Source: Bermanella sp034112325 (lineage in GTDB: Bacteria; Pseudomonadota; Gammaproteobacteria; Pseudomonadales; Oceanobacteraceae). Taken from it: DNA of 64,000 bases. The stretch spans positions 19,335 through 83,334 of the forward strand of contig JAWUVO010000025.1 in NCBI GenBank assembly GCA_034112325.1, in the 5' to 3' direction. Below, in pieces: positions 36,154-43,586 of this stretch. The notes under the pieces are model-generated. The model saw nothing but the letters and a program-made list of their open reading frames with translations. It did not search any database and was not told where the DNA came from. Position numbers and translations under genes: made by a program. The stretch's first letter is position 1, and each line of letters opens with the position of its first letter.

Positions 36154-37314
36154 CTAATTTGTCTTAACTAATATAGGCGAAGCGGACTGTTCCGATTTTA
36201 GCAGCGTTTCCCACCAAGCATAGTTTATAAAGTTAGATTTTTTATTTATTACTTCACCCATAATAGGTGTCATTAATTTTATATTATTATTTTCTGCTAA
36301 TTTTTTAATTTGTATAAATGGGTCAAACCAAGCGTGAGTAGACAAATCAAATGTGCCATTGTGCACAGGTACTAGAATTTTACCTTTTACATCTTTGAAT
36401 GCTTGAATTGTATCTTCTGGCATTAAATGAATATTCCGCCACAGTTGATTGTATGCGCCACACTCCATAAAAGCATAATCAAATGGACCGTACTTATCGC
36501 CAATTTCTTTAAAACCATCAAAGTATCCAGTATCGCCACTGTAATAAATTGAATGATCTTTATTTCGAATTATCCAAGATGCCCAAAGCGATTCATCTCG
36601 ATCTAACACACCACGCCCAGAAAAATGCTGTGCAGGAGTAGCAATTATTTCCACAGAGTCAATTTTAATAGAATCCCACCAGTCAAACTCTGTGATTTTT
36701 GATGTATCAACACCCCAGTCTAATAAGGTTTGAGCATTACCTAGCGGTACTAAAAAATGATTAACCTTATTTTTTAATTGTTGAATGCTGTCATAATCTA
36801 AATGATCGTAATGATTGTGGGAAATTATTACAGCTTCTATTTGTGGTAGTTCATCGACATTCAGCGGTACAGGATGAAAGCGTTTAGGGCCTGCCCACTG
36901 AACTGGTGAAGTACGTTGGCTGAATACCGGATCGGTGAGCCAGATTTTTCCATTCATTTGAATCATTAGAGACGAATGGCCTAAACGACTAAACAGCAGG
37001 CTTTCTTTATCATTTAGATCGAAGGTATCTTTGTTAATAAGTTTAATAGGAATTGTTGCGGTAGGGGCGGCTTGTTCGCTTTTGTTAAACAAAAAATCTT
37101 TACTGGCTGCCCACATCTTACTTATACTTTGAACTGAGTCTTTATTTTTATTAATAAATTTTCCATCAAAATATTGTGGTGAGGTTTTAATTTTAGCTAT
37201 TTTCTCATTGTCTATAACTGGGCTATTAGAGCAGCTAGATATTAACCAAGTAGACACCAATAATATCGATCCTATAAAAATAGTTGGTAATTTATATTTT
37301 TTTAAGTAAAGCAT
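36154..37314 (-). CDS. Lipoprotein metallo-beta-lactamase-fold hydrolase (NAPE-PLD/UlaG-like)
   Basis: 386 residues beginning with a lipoprotein signal: hydrophobic residues 10-25 and lipobox LISSC with Cys28. The hydrolase core has SRLGHSSLMIQMNGKIWLTDPVFS, the metal motif ISHNHYDHLDYDSI, YYSGDTGYFDGFK and LVPVHNGTFDL. This is the pattern of the beta-lactamase-superfamily proteins related to N-acyl-phosphatidylethanolamine phospholipase D. The TetR gene lies seven bases upstream on the same strand, so the hydrolase is probably under that regulator. The substrate is unknown. Confidence 0.88.
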   Translation of the reverse strand: MLYLKKYKLPTIFIGSILLVSTWLISSCSNSPVIDNEKIAKIKTSPQYFDGKFINKNKDSVQSISKMWAASKDFLFNKSEQAAPTATIPIKLINKDTFDLNDKESLLFSRLGHSSLMIQMNGKIWLTDPVFSQRTSPVQWAGPKRFHPVPLNVDELPQIEAVIISHNHYDHLDYDSIQQLKNKVNHFLVPLGNAQTLLDWGVDTSKITEFDWWDSIKIDSVEIIATPAQHFSGRGVLDRDESLWASWIIRNKDHSIYYSGDTGYFDGFKEIGDKYGPFDYAFMECGAYNQLWRNIHLMPEDTIQAFKDVKGKILVPVHNGTFDLSTHAWFDPFIQIKKLAENNNIKLMTPIMGEVINKKSNFINYAWWETLLKSEQSASPILVKTN

Positions 37315-37320
37315 ATTATT

Positions 37321-37989
37321 TTATTTCACCTTTACTAAAGCTACTGATTGAGATTGTGTTGTGGGCATTAGTTGTGACCAGCATGATTCAAATAAGCTAA
37401 CTTGAACATTTTTTTTCTGCCATAAAGAATTATTATCTAGTAAAAAATTACAGCTAGTAAATACATGGCTAGTGACTAAACCTAGCAATAGGTCAGCAGG
37501 TAGCTTATTAAATACATGTATCTTTTGGCCTGCCTCAAACAGTACTTTCCATTCAGAAAATGCATCTTCAACACGTTCACGGGTTTCTCCATTGATATGC
37601 GCCGAATCACTAAACTGAGACAAAAACTTAAATTCATTAGGGTTATCTAAAAACCAACTAATCATAGAAAACCATACTCTATAAAAAATATTTTTAATCA
37701 TCAGCTCATCCATATTGTTCTTATCAGGCAACAATTCGCTACCTGTTGAAACTAATAATGCCGATTGAAGGCTGAGCTTAATGTCTAAGTAGAGAGCACT
37801 TATTAGCTCTTCTTTAGTTTTAAAATGATGAAATAAAGTGCCAGTAGCCACATTTGCCGCTTTAGAGATCATAGACGTGGGAGTTTTTTCAAACCCCTGC
37901 TGAATAAATAGGTCAAGTGCTGCTTTTAATATGTGCTCACGTTTACTTGGTGCAAATTTTTTAATCAGTGTATTTTTAATATTAAACAC
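37321..37989 (-). CDS. TetR/AcrR-family transcriptional regulator
   Basis: 222 residues with the N-terminal helix-turn-helix typical of TetR: REHILKAALDLFIQQGFEKT, MISKAANVATGTLFHHFKTKEELI. The ligand domain is not assignable to a known subgroup. It is likely autoregulated, because a perfect 12-bp palindrome lies about 50 bases upstream of its start, in the gap shared with the divergent asparaginase-like gene. The MBL lipoprotein gene follows by a seven-base gap and is the likely regulated partner. Confidence 0.92.
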   Translation of the reverse strand: MFNIKNTLIKKFAPSKREHILKAALDLFIQQGFEKTPTSMISKAANVATGTLFHHFKTKEELISALYLDIKLSLQSALLVSTGSELLPDKNNMDELMIKNIFYRVWFSMISWFLDNPNEFKFLSQFSDSAHINGETRERVEDAFSEWKVLFEAGQKIHVFNKLPADLLLGLVTSHVFTSCNFLLDNNSLWQKKNVQVSLFESCWSQLMPTTQSQSVALVKVK

Positions 37990-38041
37990 CCAAATATTTC
38001 ATAGTCTTGTACGCTTTAAATACGGAATAGGTTTACAAACC

Positions 38042-38053
38042 GACTGATCAGTC
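38042..38053. promoter_or_regulatory. Putative TetR-type operator
   Basis: GACTGATCAGTC is a perfect palindrome between the divergent tetR and asparaginase-like genes. Sequences of this form (GACTGATCAGTC-like) are common binding sites of TetR-family repressors. Position, 53 bases from the tetR start, suits autoregulation. Confidence 0.55.
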
Positions 38054-38154
38054 TATCTTGGTGTATGGAGCATGCAACTGCAAGGGTCTTTTAATACTAT
38101 TTACGATTAAATAACGCTAATATAACGGCTAATTACACTTATTAAGGGATGATA

Positions 38155-38640
38155 ATGGAAAAGCTATTAGTACTGACTACGGGCGGCACCCTAGATAAAG
38201 TGTACTTTGATGCCCTAAGTGAGTTTCAAGTAGGCGATGCAGTAGCGCCACATATCTTAACGGCCATGAATGTAAATTTTGAATTTCAGCATAAAGAAGT
38301 TTGTCGAAAAGACAGCCTAGAACTAACCGACCAAGATAGACAGTCACTAAAGTCGCTTATTGAAGCGTCAGACGCAAAATATGTTCTAATTACACATGGC
38401 ACCGACACCATGGTAGAAAGTGCTAACTATATTGGTGAGCAGTCAGGCAAGGTAATAATTTTCACTGGCGCAATGCAACCAGCCGCGTTTACTAATACCG
38501 ACGCTGTATTCAATATTGGCACCGCAGTTGGTGCATTCAGTGTTGCTCAACCTGGAAGCTATATCGCTATGAGCGGTCAAGTTTATCCCGCGACTAATGT
38601 CTATAAAAACTATCAAACCAAGCGTTTTGAAGGCATGTAA
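38155..38640 (+). CDS. Single-domain asparaginase-like protein
   Basis: From the ATG at 38155 (AAGGG six bases upstream; the ATG at 38149 abuts the ribosome site) the protein has 161 residues. It contains only the N-terminal asparaginase domain: the first catalytic threonine region VLTTGGTLDKVYF and the second, LITHGTDTMVESA. Classical asparaginases are about 330 residues with a second domain that completes the active site. The natural stop and good codon structure suggest a genuine short family, known from other gammaproteobacteria, rather than a truncated gene. Activity is uncertain. Confidence 0.8.
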   Translation: MEKLLVLTTGGTLDKVYFDALSEFQVGDAVAPHILTAMNVNFEFQHKEVCRKDSLELTDQDRQSLKSLIEASDAKYVLITHGTDTMVESANYIGEQSGKVIIFTGAMQPAAFTNTDAVFNIGTAVGAFSVAQPGSYIAMSGQVYPATNVYKNYQTKRFEGM

Positions 38641-39036
38641 GATTTAGTAATATATATCCTTTTAAAAATAATAGCGTTTGTCAAAATATTATTTATTGTA
38701 TATTTAAATAAATCAATTCTATTTTATGGGATTGATTTCAAAAGCCTATACTACTTAGTTTATAAATTTAATAGGCGTTATGCCTTCTAATCTATGCTGA
38801 TAGTATTAGACTAAAAAATCTATTCCACGTCTTATCTCAAAGCATTTCCAATAAATTCAATAAGTTAGAATTTTTAGAAAAATGTAACTGATTTTTATCA
38901 GTTTGACATTTCATTAAGTGTGTATAGCATATTTTTCACTCTGGTAATCAGAGAGGATAAGATGTTGTCCTGATGCATTACATTACTGTGTCTGAGTTCT
39001 TTTTAAATAGTTAACCAATGTAAAAGGAATTGACTA
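38641..39036 (+). promoter_or_regulatory. 396-base intergenic region with promoter and leader of the DUF2589 cassette
   Basis: AT-rich. At 38886-38903 the inverted repeat AACTGAT-TTTT-ATCAGTT ends on the first T of a consensus -35 box TTGACA (38903-38908). A plausible -10, TAGCAT, lies at 38925-38930 (spacer 16). The roughly 100-base leader that follows can form a small hairpin, CTCTG-GTAAT-CAGAG, at 38939-38953. A weaker dyad, AAATCAAT...ATTGATTT, is at 38710-38738. No other gene is seen. Confidence 0.6.
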
Positions 39037-39612
39037 ATGGCTATCGGCGACGAACTATCCAGTATCGATTTTCAATCAATGATTGGGGGACCGCTTGATG
39101 CGGTTGTACGGGCACAAGCCCAGTCGGCACAAACATCAGTAGACTTTATCAAAGCGGTAGGCTTTGATGAAGACAGCAATACTCCAACGATGGTGACCTT
39201 CAGTTATATGAAGCCTGTTGAAACCACAGATAGTGATGGAAACACAGTAGTTACTCCAACTAAGTATGATCTAACCGTCCCGATTTTGACTATGCTTCCT
39301 ATTCCGTTTATTAGGGTAGAAGAAACCACCATAGACTTTAATGCTAAAATTAATTCGGTTCAGGAATCTTCAACTACTTCATCTCATGATCTTAAAGTCG
39401 CACTCGATGTAAAACAAGGTTGGGGAACCGGTTCTGTTAAGTTAAGCGCAAGCTATGCTTATAAAAAATCATCCTCAGCTTCTTCTAAAACTGAACGCAC
39501 TTACAGTTTACAAATACATGTTCGTGCCGTTCAAGATGAATTACCAGCAGGTACAGAAAAATTGCTGGGAATTCTTGAAAACGCAATAAAAGAAGTCCCT
39601 AACGCGGCCTAA
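39037..39612 (+). CDS. DUF2589 domain protein
   Basis: 191 residues, all within DUF2589: the N-terminus MAIGDELSSIDFQSMIGGPLDAV, a helix with AQAQSAQTSVDFIKAVGF, a beta-rich middle with the hydrophobic core motif LPIPFIRVEETTIDFNAKIN, a Ser-rich strand region SASYAYKKSSSASSKTERTY, and the C-terminal RAVQDELPAGTEKLLGILENAI. No signal peptide or membrane helix is present, so it should be cytoplasmic. AAGGA lies eight bases before the ATG. The family is of unknown function. It heads a three-gene cassette with its own strong promoter, and a hairpin follows its stop. I infer an abundant structural protein, from the promoter and the early terminator only. Confidence 0.88.
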   Translation: MAIGDELSSIDFQSMIGGPLDAVVRAQAQSAQTSVDFIKAVGFDEDSNTPTMVTFSYMKPVETTDSDGNTVVTPTKYDLTVPILTMLPIPFIRVEETTIDFNAKINSVQESSTTSSHDLKVALDVKQGWGTGSVKLSASYAYKKSSSASSKTERTYSLQIHVRAVQDELPAGTEKLLGILENAIKEVPNAA

Positions 39613-39626
39613 CCGCATGTTACATT

Positions 39627-39650
39627 AAGCGGCCCCATGGGTCGCTTTTC
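39627..39650 (+). terminator. Hairpin with short T tract between the first two cassette genes
   Basis: AAGCGGCCC and GGGTCGCTT pair (one G-U) around a CAT loop, followed by TTTC. It lies 15 bases past the DUF2589 stop and 60 before the next gene on the same strand. With so short a U tract it may be a leaky terminator or an mRNA-stabilising hairpin. Confidence 0.6.
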
Positions 39651-39710
39651 TATTATTGTTAATATTATTATGTAATAAACCTGTTCAATGGATTTGAGGA
39701 ATAAAATTTT

Positions 39711-40412
39711 ATGGCTGAGCTAAGCGAAGTTCTTGGGGCACTAATGATAGGCCTAGTGCATGCTCGAAGGATGGCTGACGAAGAAACGGCTGCCGTTGCT
39801 GAGTACTATAAAGATCACCCATTATTAGAAGGCATGAGCTTACCCAGGGTAAGAGTCCCTGAGCTGACTATTTCTATGCCCGTTACTATTGATTCTCATA
39901 TTGAAGCCAGCGATGCCACTATTCATTCACCTACAAGTATTTTAAAAGCAGTGACATCACAGTTGTCTAGCACCATTAAAAGTGAAAAAATTGAATCACG
40001 AAATATGATTGAGTTTAAAAAGACATTTAATCTTGAAGCTAAAGCAGCACTTGATAAATTATCAGAATTACAGGCAAAAAACCCTGGTCGGGTTAGTAAA
40101 GAAGCAGTTGTAAGGGCCGTTGACGATGCTCTTCAGGCATCTATAAAAAGCTCTAATTTGGGTTCAGATATATCTAATGATGAAAAAGGTCGCTTATCTC
40201 GTGCCATCCGTCACCAAGTAAGTTCTGTTGCACTCAAAAAAGCCTCTGTTCCGTTATCTTTTAAGGCCTCAGCTATTACCAGCGAAGTGAAAGAAAAATC
40301 CACTAAAGAGTCCAGTGTTCAATTAAGTATTACTTTACGGGAAGAAGGTTTGGAATGGTCCACCTCACAAGGTGAAAACGGAGGCATTCAAAGTCGCCTC
40401 CAGCCGGAGTAA
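39711..40412 (+). CDS. Unrecognised cassette protein with DUF2589-like style
   Basis: 233 residues, no family that I can name with confidence. The N-terminus is helical (LGALMIGLVHARRMADEETAA). A hydrophobic beta segment, PRVRVPELTISMPVTIDSH, recalls the proline/valine strand of the DUF2589 protein. A long helical middle follows (about residues 95-170), and the end, SSVQLSITLREEGLEW, again resembles the Ser-rich strand of the first protein. There is no signal or membrane helix. GAGGA is ten bases upstream of the ATG. The 3' gene follows by six bases, so the two are co-translated. Distant relation to DUF2589 is inference. Confidence 0.75.
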   Translation: MAELSEVLGALMIGLVHARRMADEETAAVAEYYKDHPLLEGMSLPRVRVPELTISMPVTIDSHIEASDATIHSPTSILKAVTSQLSSTIKSEKIESRNMIEFKKTFNLEAKAALDKLSELQAKNPGRVSKEAVVRAVDDALQASIKSSNLGSDISNDEKGRLSRAIRHQVSSVALKKASVPLSFKASAITSEVKEKSTKESSVQLSITLREEGLEWSTSQGENGGIQSRLQPE

Positions 40413-40418
40413 TAACTT

Positions 40419-40997
40419 ATGCAGTCAATTATCAGGGAAAGGATTTTAGAACAACTACTTAGTATTCCAAATTTAGTTGATCAATTCGCAACTCAAGAAA
40501 GTAGTTTTATGCAGAGTGTCGTCACTTGGTTGCGTGCTACCGAGCAAGCTCTTGAACCATTCAGGCTGCCTTTAATATCTCGTTTAGCCACAGTTAGAGG
40601 CCAACTAATATCTGTATCAGAAGGGCATTTAGAGGTTGCCACAATAAAAGTTTCACGAAAGCAAAAGCGCGGTGAAGCCATTAAATTACTTCAACAATCT
40701 GAAGAAGCTTTAAGGGAACATATTGCTAACATTGATCGGCAGTTTGATGAGTTCCGTGAAAAGCTGTCACAATTACTTGCAGTTGCATCCAGTCGAGAAG
40801 CTTTACCGGCAACTGAGCATATTACCACTGGGTATCTCGATAAGGTTTGGGGTATTGCAAAAAAAGTCCCCGAGAATAGTACACTTGCATTATATCTTCA
40901 GGGTCGCCTCACCGAGACGGATCGCCGTTACCTGCTTGCCGATTTAATAGAGCATTTGTTAGCTGAAATGGTTACTATTCCTACTGAAATTCAATAA
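40419..40997 (+). CDS. Unrecognised helical protein, third gene of the DUF2589 cassette
   Basis: 192 residues, no known domain. It is predicted largely alpha-helical, with an amphipathic coiled-coil-like stretch over about residues 80-120 (KLLQQSEEALREHIANIDRQ) and a conserved-looking acidic C-terminus. No signal peptide or membrane segment. The ribosome site CGGAG overlaps the upstream stop. Its last 17 bases overlap the 3' end of the convergent membrane-protein gene. It probably works with the two proteins encoded before it; no function can be assigned. Confidence 0.75.
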   Translation: MQSIIRERILEQLLSIPNLVDQFATQESSFMQSVVTWLRATEQALEPFRLPLISRLATVRGQLISVSEGHLEVATIKVSRKQKRGEAIKLLQQSEEALREHIANIDRQFDEFREKLSQLLAVASSREALPATEHITTGYLDKVWGIAKKVPENSTLALYLQGRLTETDRRYLLADLIEHLLAEMVTIPTEIQ

Positions 40998-41838
40998 CTA
41001 TCATACCGATACTTAGCCACACACCAACGGTAAAATAACTGGTAAGCCACAAAACTTCTTGTTTCCATATGGCCCAGTCATTGGTTTGTACACGGCGCAT
41101 AATAGCGTCGTGCATTCTATTTTGAATGCTCAGGTGGCTATGGTGATGTTCTTTCTCGCTTGCTCTTGAAAGGTACATAGGAATATCTATCACTAGCATT
41201 ATCCAAATACTGGCTAAGCAACTGATAAAACCAATAATCATAAGCAGCATGTAATCAGAAGATAGGTAAAAGAAACCTGCCACAAAACACGCAGCCGTTA
41301 AAATAAGCATTACCACCCACGCCATTTCTTCTAGACTATGCCAAAAGTGATTCAGGGTTAATGTTGCATGCCAGCAAAATAACTGTGCCATGACTATAGT
41401 GGGCACAATGGTGTATGCCACAAATGCAGCTAACTGAGATTCAATCGCTATTGAAAGGCTATAAACTATAATTGCACATTGAATGCTAAAGCAAATCTCG
41501 GCAATTGTGGCTAAAGATCGACCCAGTGCCACAGACGATAAGGGCGTGTCGTGAAGACAGTAACGTTCTAAATCGATTCTTGGATAAAACGATCTAAAAG
41601 CACAGACAAGAACATAAATTCCCGATAACGTTGCTTGAATATAGAATGTACTATGCTGGCTTTGGCTGGTAGTTATCATCCATATCCAAAGCCCCATATT
41701 GGCCAGAGCGATGGCACACAGAGTTTTCCACCAGCGGTACGTTTTGTGAGATTGATCTTGAGTCTTATGGGTGTAATCGAGTTTAGGGCTAGTAGCTGTA
41801 TGCAATGAAGTCTCCTTAGTTTGATAGACAAAAAACAT
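40981..41838 (-). CDS. Uncharacterised multi-pass membrane protein
   Basis: 285 residues with about seven hydrophobic segments: WWKTLCAIALANMGLWIWMI, STFYIQATLSGIYVLVCAF, ATIAEICFSIQCAIIVYSL, AAFVAYTIVPTIVMAQLF, MAWVVMLILTAACFVAGFFY, MLLMIIGFISCLASIWIML and a C-terminal one. There is a basic N-terminal tail and a His-rich loop (ASEKEHHHSHLS). Aromatic and histidine residues in the core (FCWHATLTLNHFWHSLEEMAW) could bind a cofactor or metal, which is speculation. I recognise no family. It is convergent with the cassette and divergent from miaE. Confidence 0.75.
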   Translation of the reverse strand: MFFVYQTKETSLHTATSPKLDYTHKTQDQSHKTYRWWKTLCAIALANMGLWIWMITTSQSQHSTFYIQATLSGIYVLVCAFRSFYPRIDLERYCLHDTPLSSVALGRSLATIAEICFSIQCAIIVYSLSIAIESQLAAFVAYTIVPTIVMAQLFCWHATLTLNHFWHSLEEMAWVVMLILTAACFVAGFFYLSSDYMLLMIIGFISCLASIWIMLVIDIPMYLSRASEKEHHHSHLSIQNRMHDAIMRRVQTNDWAIWKQEVLWLTSYFTVGVWLSIGMIVIEFQ

Positions 41839-42007
41839 TATTGGGAAATTAGGCCTAGCTAAATTATAGTTATAAACCCATTAAATTAGTTGGCGCAGGC
41901 AATAACTTAATATAATTGTCACATACTTATGTATAGCCAGCCTTACGCTGTTGGACTTCATTAGGTATAATGGCTTTTTTATTGTATTTAGGCTTTAGTC
42001 CCCGTTT

Positions 42008-42640
42008 ATGGCGAACTCCGTAGAAGATTTAATGCAGCCCGTTTTAGACTATTTGTTATGCGTAACCCCAGATGAATGGGTGACAGCAGCGCTTCAGCAT
42101 CCAGAAACTATACTCATAGATCATGCCGCTAACGAACTGAAGGCTGCTCAGTCGGCTATGACATTAATGGCACGTAATCCTCATAAGGTTGATGTGTTAA
42201 ATAAAATGTCACGTTTAGCTCGAGAGGAATTAGTTCATTTTGAGCAAGTGATGAAAATACTCAAAAACCGAGAGATTAAATACTTAGCATTAAAAGCCAG
42301 TCCTTACGCGGCTAAAATGGCCAAGTTTATTGGTAAAACTAACGATGATATTTTAAGAGATAACTTAATAATTGGCAGTATTATAGAAGCTCGTTCGTGC
42401 GAACGATTTTTCAAGCTAGCGCCTCATTTAGATACCGAGTTAGAAAAATTTTACATGTCTTTGTTGAAATCGGAAGCAAGACACTTTACTGACTATTTAG
42501 ACCTTGCTCAAAAATATACCAAAGAGCCAATAGATGAACGAGTACAGTTTTTCTTAGAATTAGAGCGCGATGCGATTTTACAGCCGGATAATCTAATGCG
42601 TTTACACAGTGGCATGCCAACAGAAAATATGAAAACCTAG
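42008..42640 (+). CDS. miaE: tRNA-(ms2io6A)-hydroxylase
   Basis: 210 residues of the MiaE ferritin-like diiron family, which hydroxylates the isopentenyl side chain of ms2i6A37 in tRNA. Iron-ligand regions are visible: DHAANELKAAQSAM, REELVHFEQVMKIL, GSIIEARSCERFF and KSEARHFTDYLDL. The length matches Pseudomonas-type MiaE (about 200) rather than the 270-residue Salmonella form. It is a single gene; a dispersed repeat lies just past its stop. Confidence 0.94.
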   Translation: MANSVEDLMQPVLDYLLCVTPDEWVTAALQHPETILIDHAANELKAAQSAMTLMARNPHKVDVLNKMSRLAREELVHFEQVMKILKNREIKYLALKASPYAAKMAKFIGKTNDDILRDNLIIGSIIEARSCERFFKLAPHLDTELEKFYMSLLKSEARHFTDYLDLAQKYTKEPIDERVQFFLELERDAILQPDNLMRLHSGMPTENMKT

Positions 42641-42662
42641 TTGATGTTTAGCATCTTCTCGT

Positions 42663-42687
42663 CTTACTAGCGAATGCGGGTATCCAC
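42663..42687. repeat. Dispersed intergenic repeat, copy 2
   Basis: CTTACTAGCGAATGCGGGTATCCAC, the partner of the copy at 31451-31475. It lies between the convergent miaE and TonB-like genes. Confidence 0.55.
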
Positions 42688-42724
42688 TTTACCATTTACA
42701 TAAATTATTAATTAAACCTAATAC

Positions 42725-43420
42725 CTATATATCGGTTGTATTTGAGAGTTGAATCGCAAGTGTTATATTGCCAATTCCTAAGTGTTTAGGAATAACAGGA
42801 AATGGGTTTGCATTTAATACTTGGCGTTTTAACCAAGTCTGATAACTTTTTGGTCCTTCTAATAACTCTATCTTCACGTAGGTGGCAATGCCTACTTTTA
42901 ATATATTCAAATGGATAATCGCCTTACCAGTAGACCTTGAGCTTTTAACTTTGGTTAATAGATGTTGTGTTACTAGCTGACGATATTGTTGCTGTGGAGT
43001 AGGGTCTATTCCTGACTGATTAAACGCCATACCTTTATTACTAGTTGATTTTGATGTTTGGTTTTTAGTATCAGGGCTTTTAACATCTTTAGAATCAAAC
43101 GCTTCACTAAGTGCTGTATTAAGTTTTATACCTTTAGGGATTGAAGGTGAAGGTGAGGGTGCTACATCATTTTTACTGGCGGCCACTGTATCGACTGAGC
43201 TAGTTGAATTTTTAGTAGGTTGTGCAGTCATATTTTCTAATAAAATCACCTGCCCATTGCCAAAAGATGATTGCAGATTTTCATTAGGCTGGTAATAAAT
43301 GATAATAAAAAATACAAAATGAAGCACCACTGAAATAACGATAGCTATGCTCAGTATTTGATCAGTATTTAAGCGCTTTAAAGAATTAATCATTTTATTG
43401 TAATATCTTCTATCGGCCAT
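42725..43420 (-). CDS. TonB-like energy-transducer homologue with a diverged C-terminal domain
   Basis: 231 residues: one N-terminal membrane anchor (ILSIAIVISVVLHFVFFIIIYY), a Ser/Pro/Lys-rich spacer of about 100 residues, and a C-terminal domain (LVTQHLLTKVKSSRSTGKAIIHLNILKVGIATYVKIELLEG...). The domain fits the TonB/TolA C-terminal pattern, including the closing segment with repeated Pro (NPFPVIPKHLG). The usual YP of TonB is absent. It might span the periplasm for a dedicated receptor, or be a TolA/TonB-like protein of other use. No exbBD or receptor gene is adjacent. Confidence 0.65.
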   Translation of the reverse strand: MADRRYYNKMINSLKRLNTDQILSIAIVISVVLHFVFFIIIYYQPNENLQSSFGNGQVILLENMTAQPTKNSTSSVDTVAASKNDVAPSPSPSIPKGIKLNTALSEAFDSKDVKSPDTKNQTSKSTSNKGMAFNQSGIDPTPQQQYRQLVTQHLLTKVKSSRSTGKAIIHLNILKVGIATYVKIELLEGPKSYQTWLKRQVLNANPFPVIPKHLGIGNITLAIQLSNTTDI

Positions 43421-43470
43421 TTAGCTAAAATTATATTCGTACCATAAGAGTTACGTGCATGACTGCTATA

Positions 43471-43517
43471 AATAATAGGCTTTAGTCTTTTTGCATTGTA
43501 TCATAATGCCTATTATT
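43471..43517. repeat. Split 10-bp inverted repeat in the tonB-like/peroxiredoxin promoter gap
   Basis: AATAATAGGC (43471-43480) and GCCTATTATT (43508-43517) are exact complements 27 bases apart, between two divergent genes. A dyad operator or a long-loop hairpin are both possible; it is not an obvious OxyR site. Confidence 0.4.
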
Positions 43518-43586
43518 GATTTTAGCCTGAATTTAAACCTAAGTGGGATCAATTCAATCCACTAATAACTACAAATGGAGCACATA

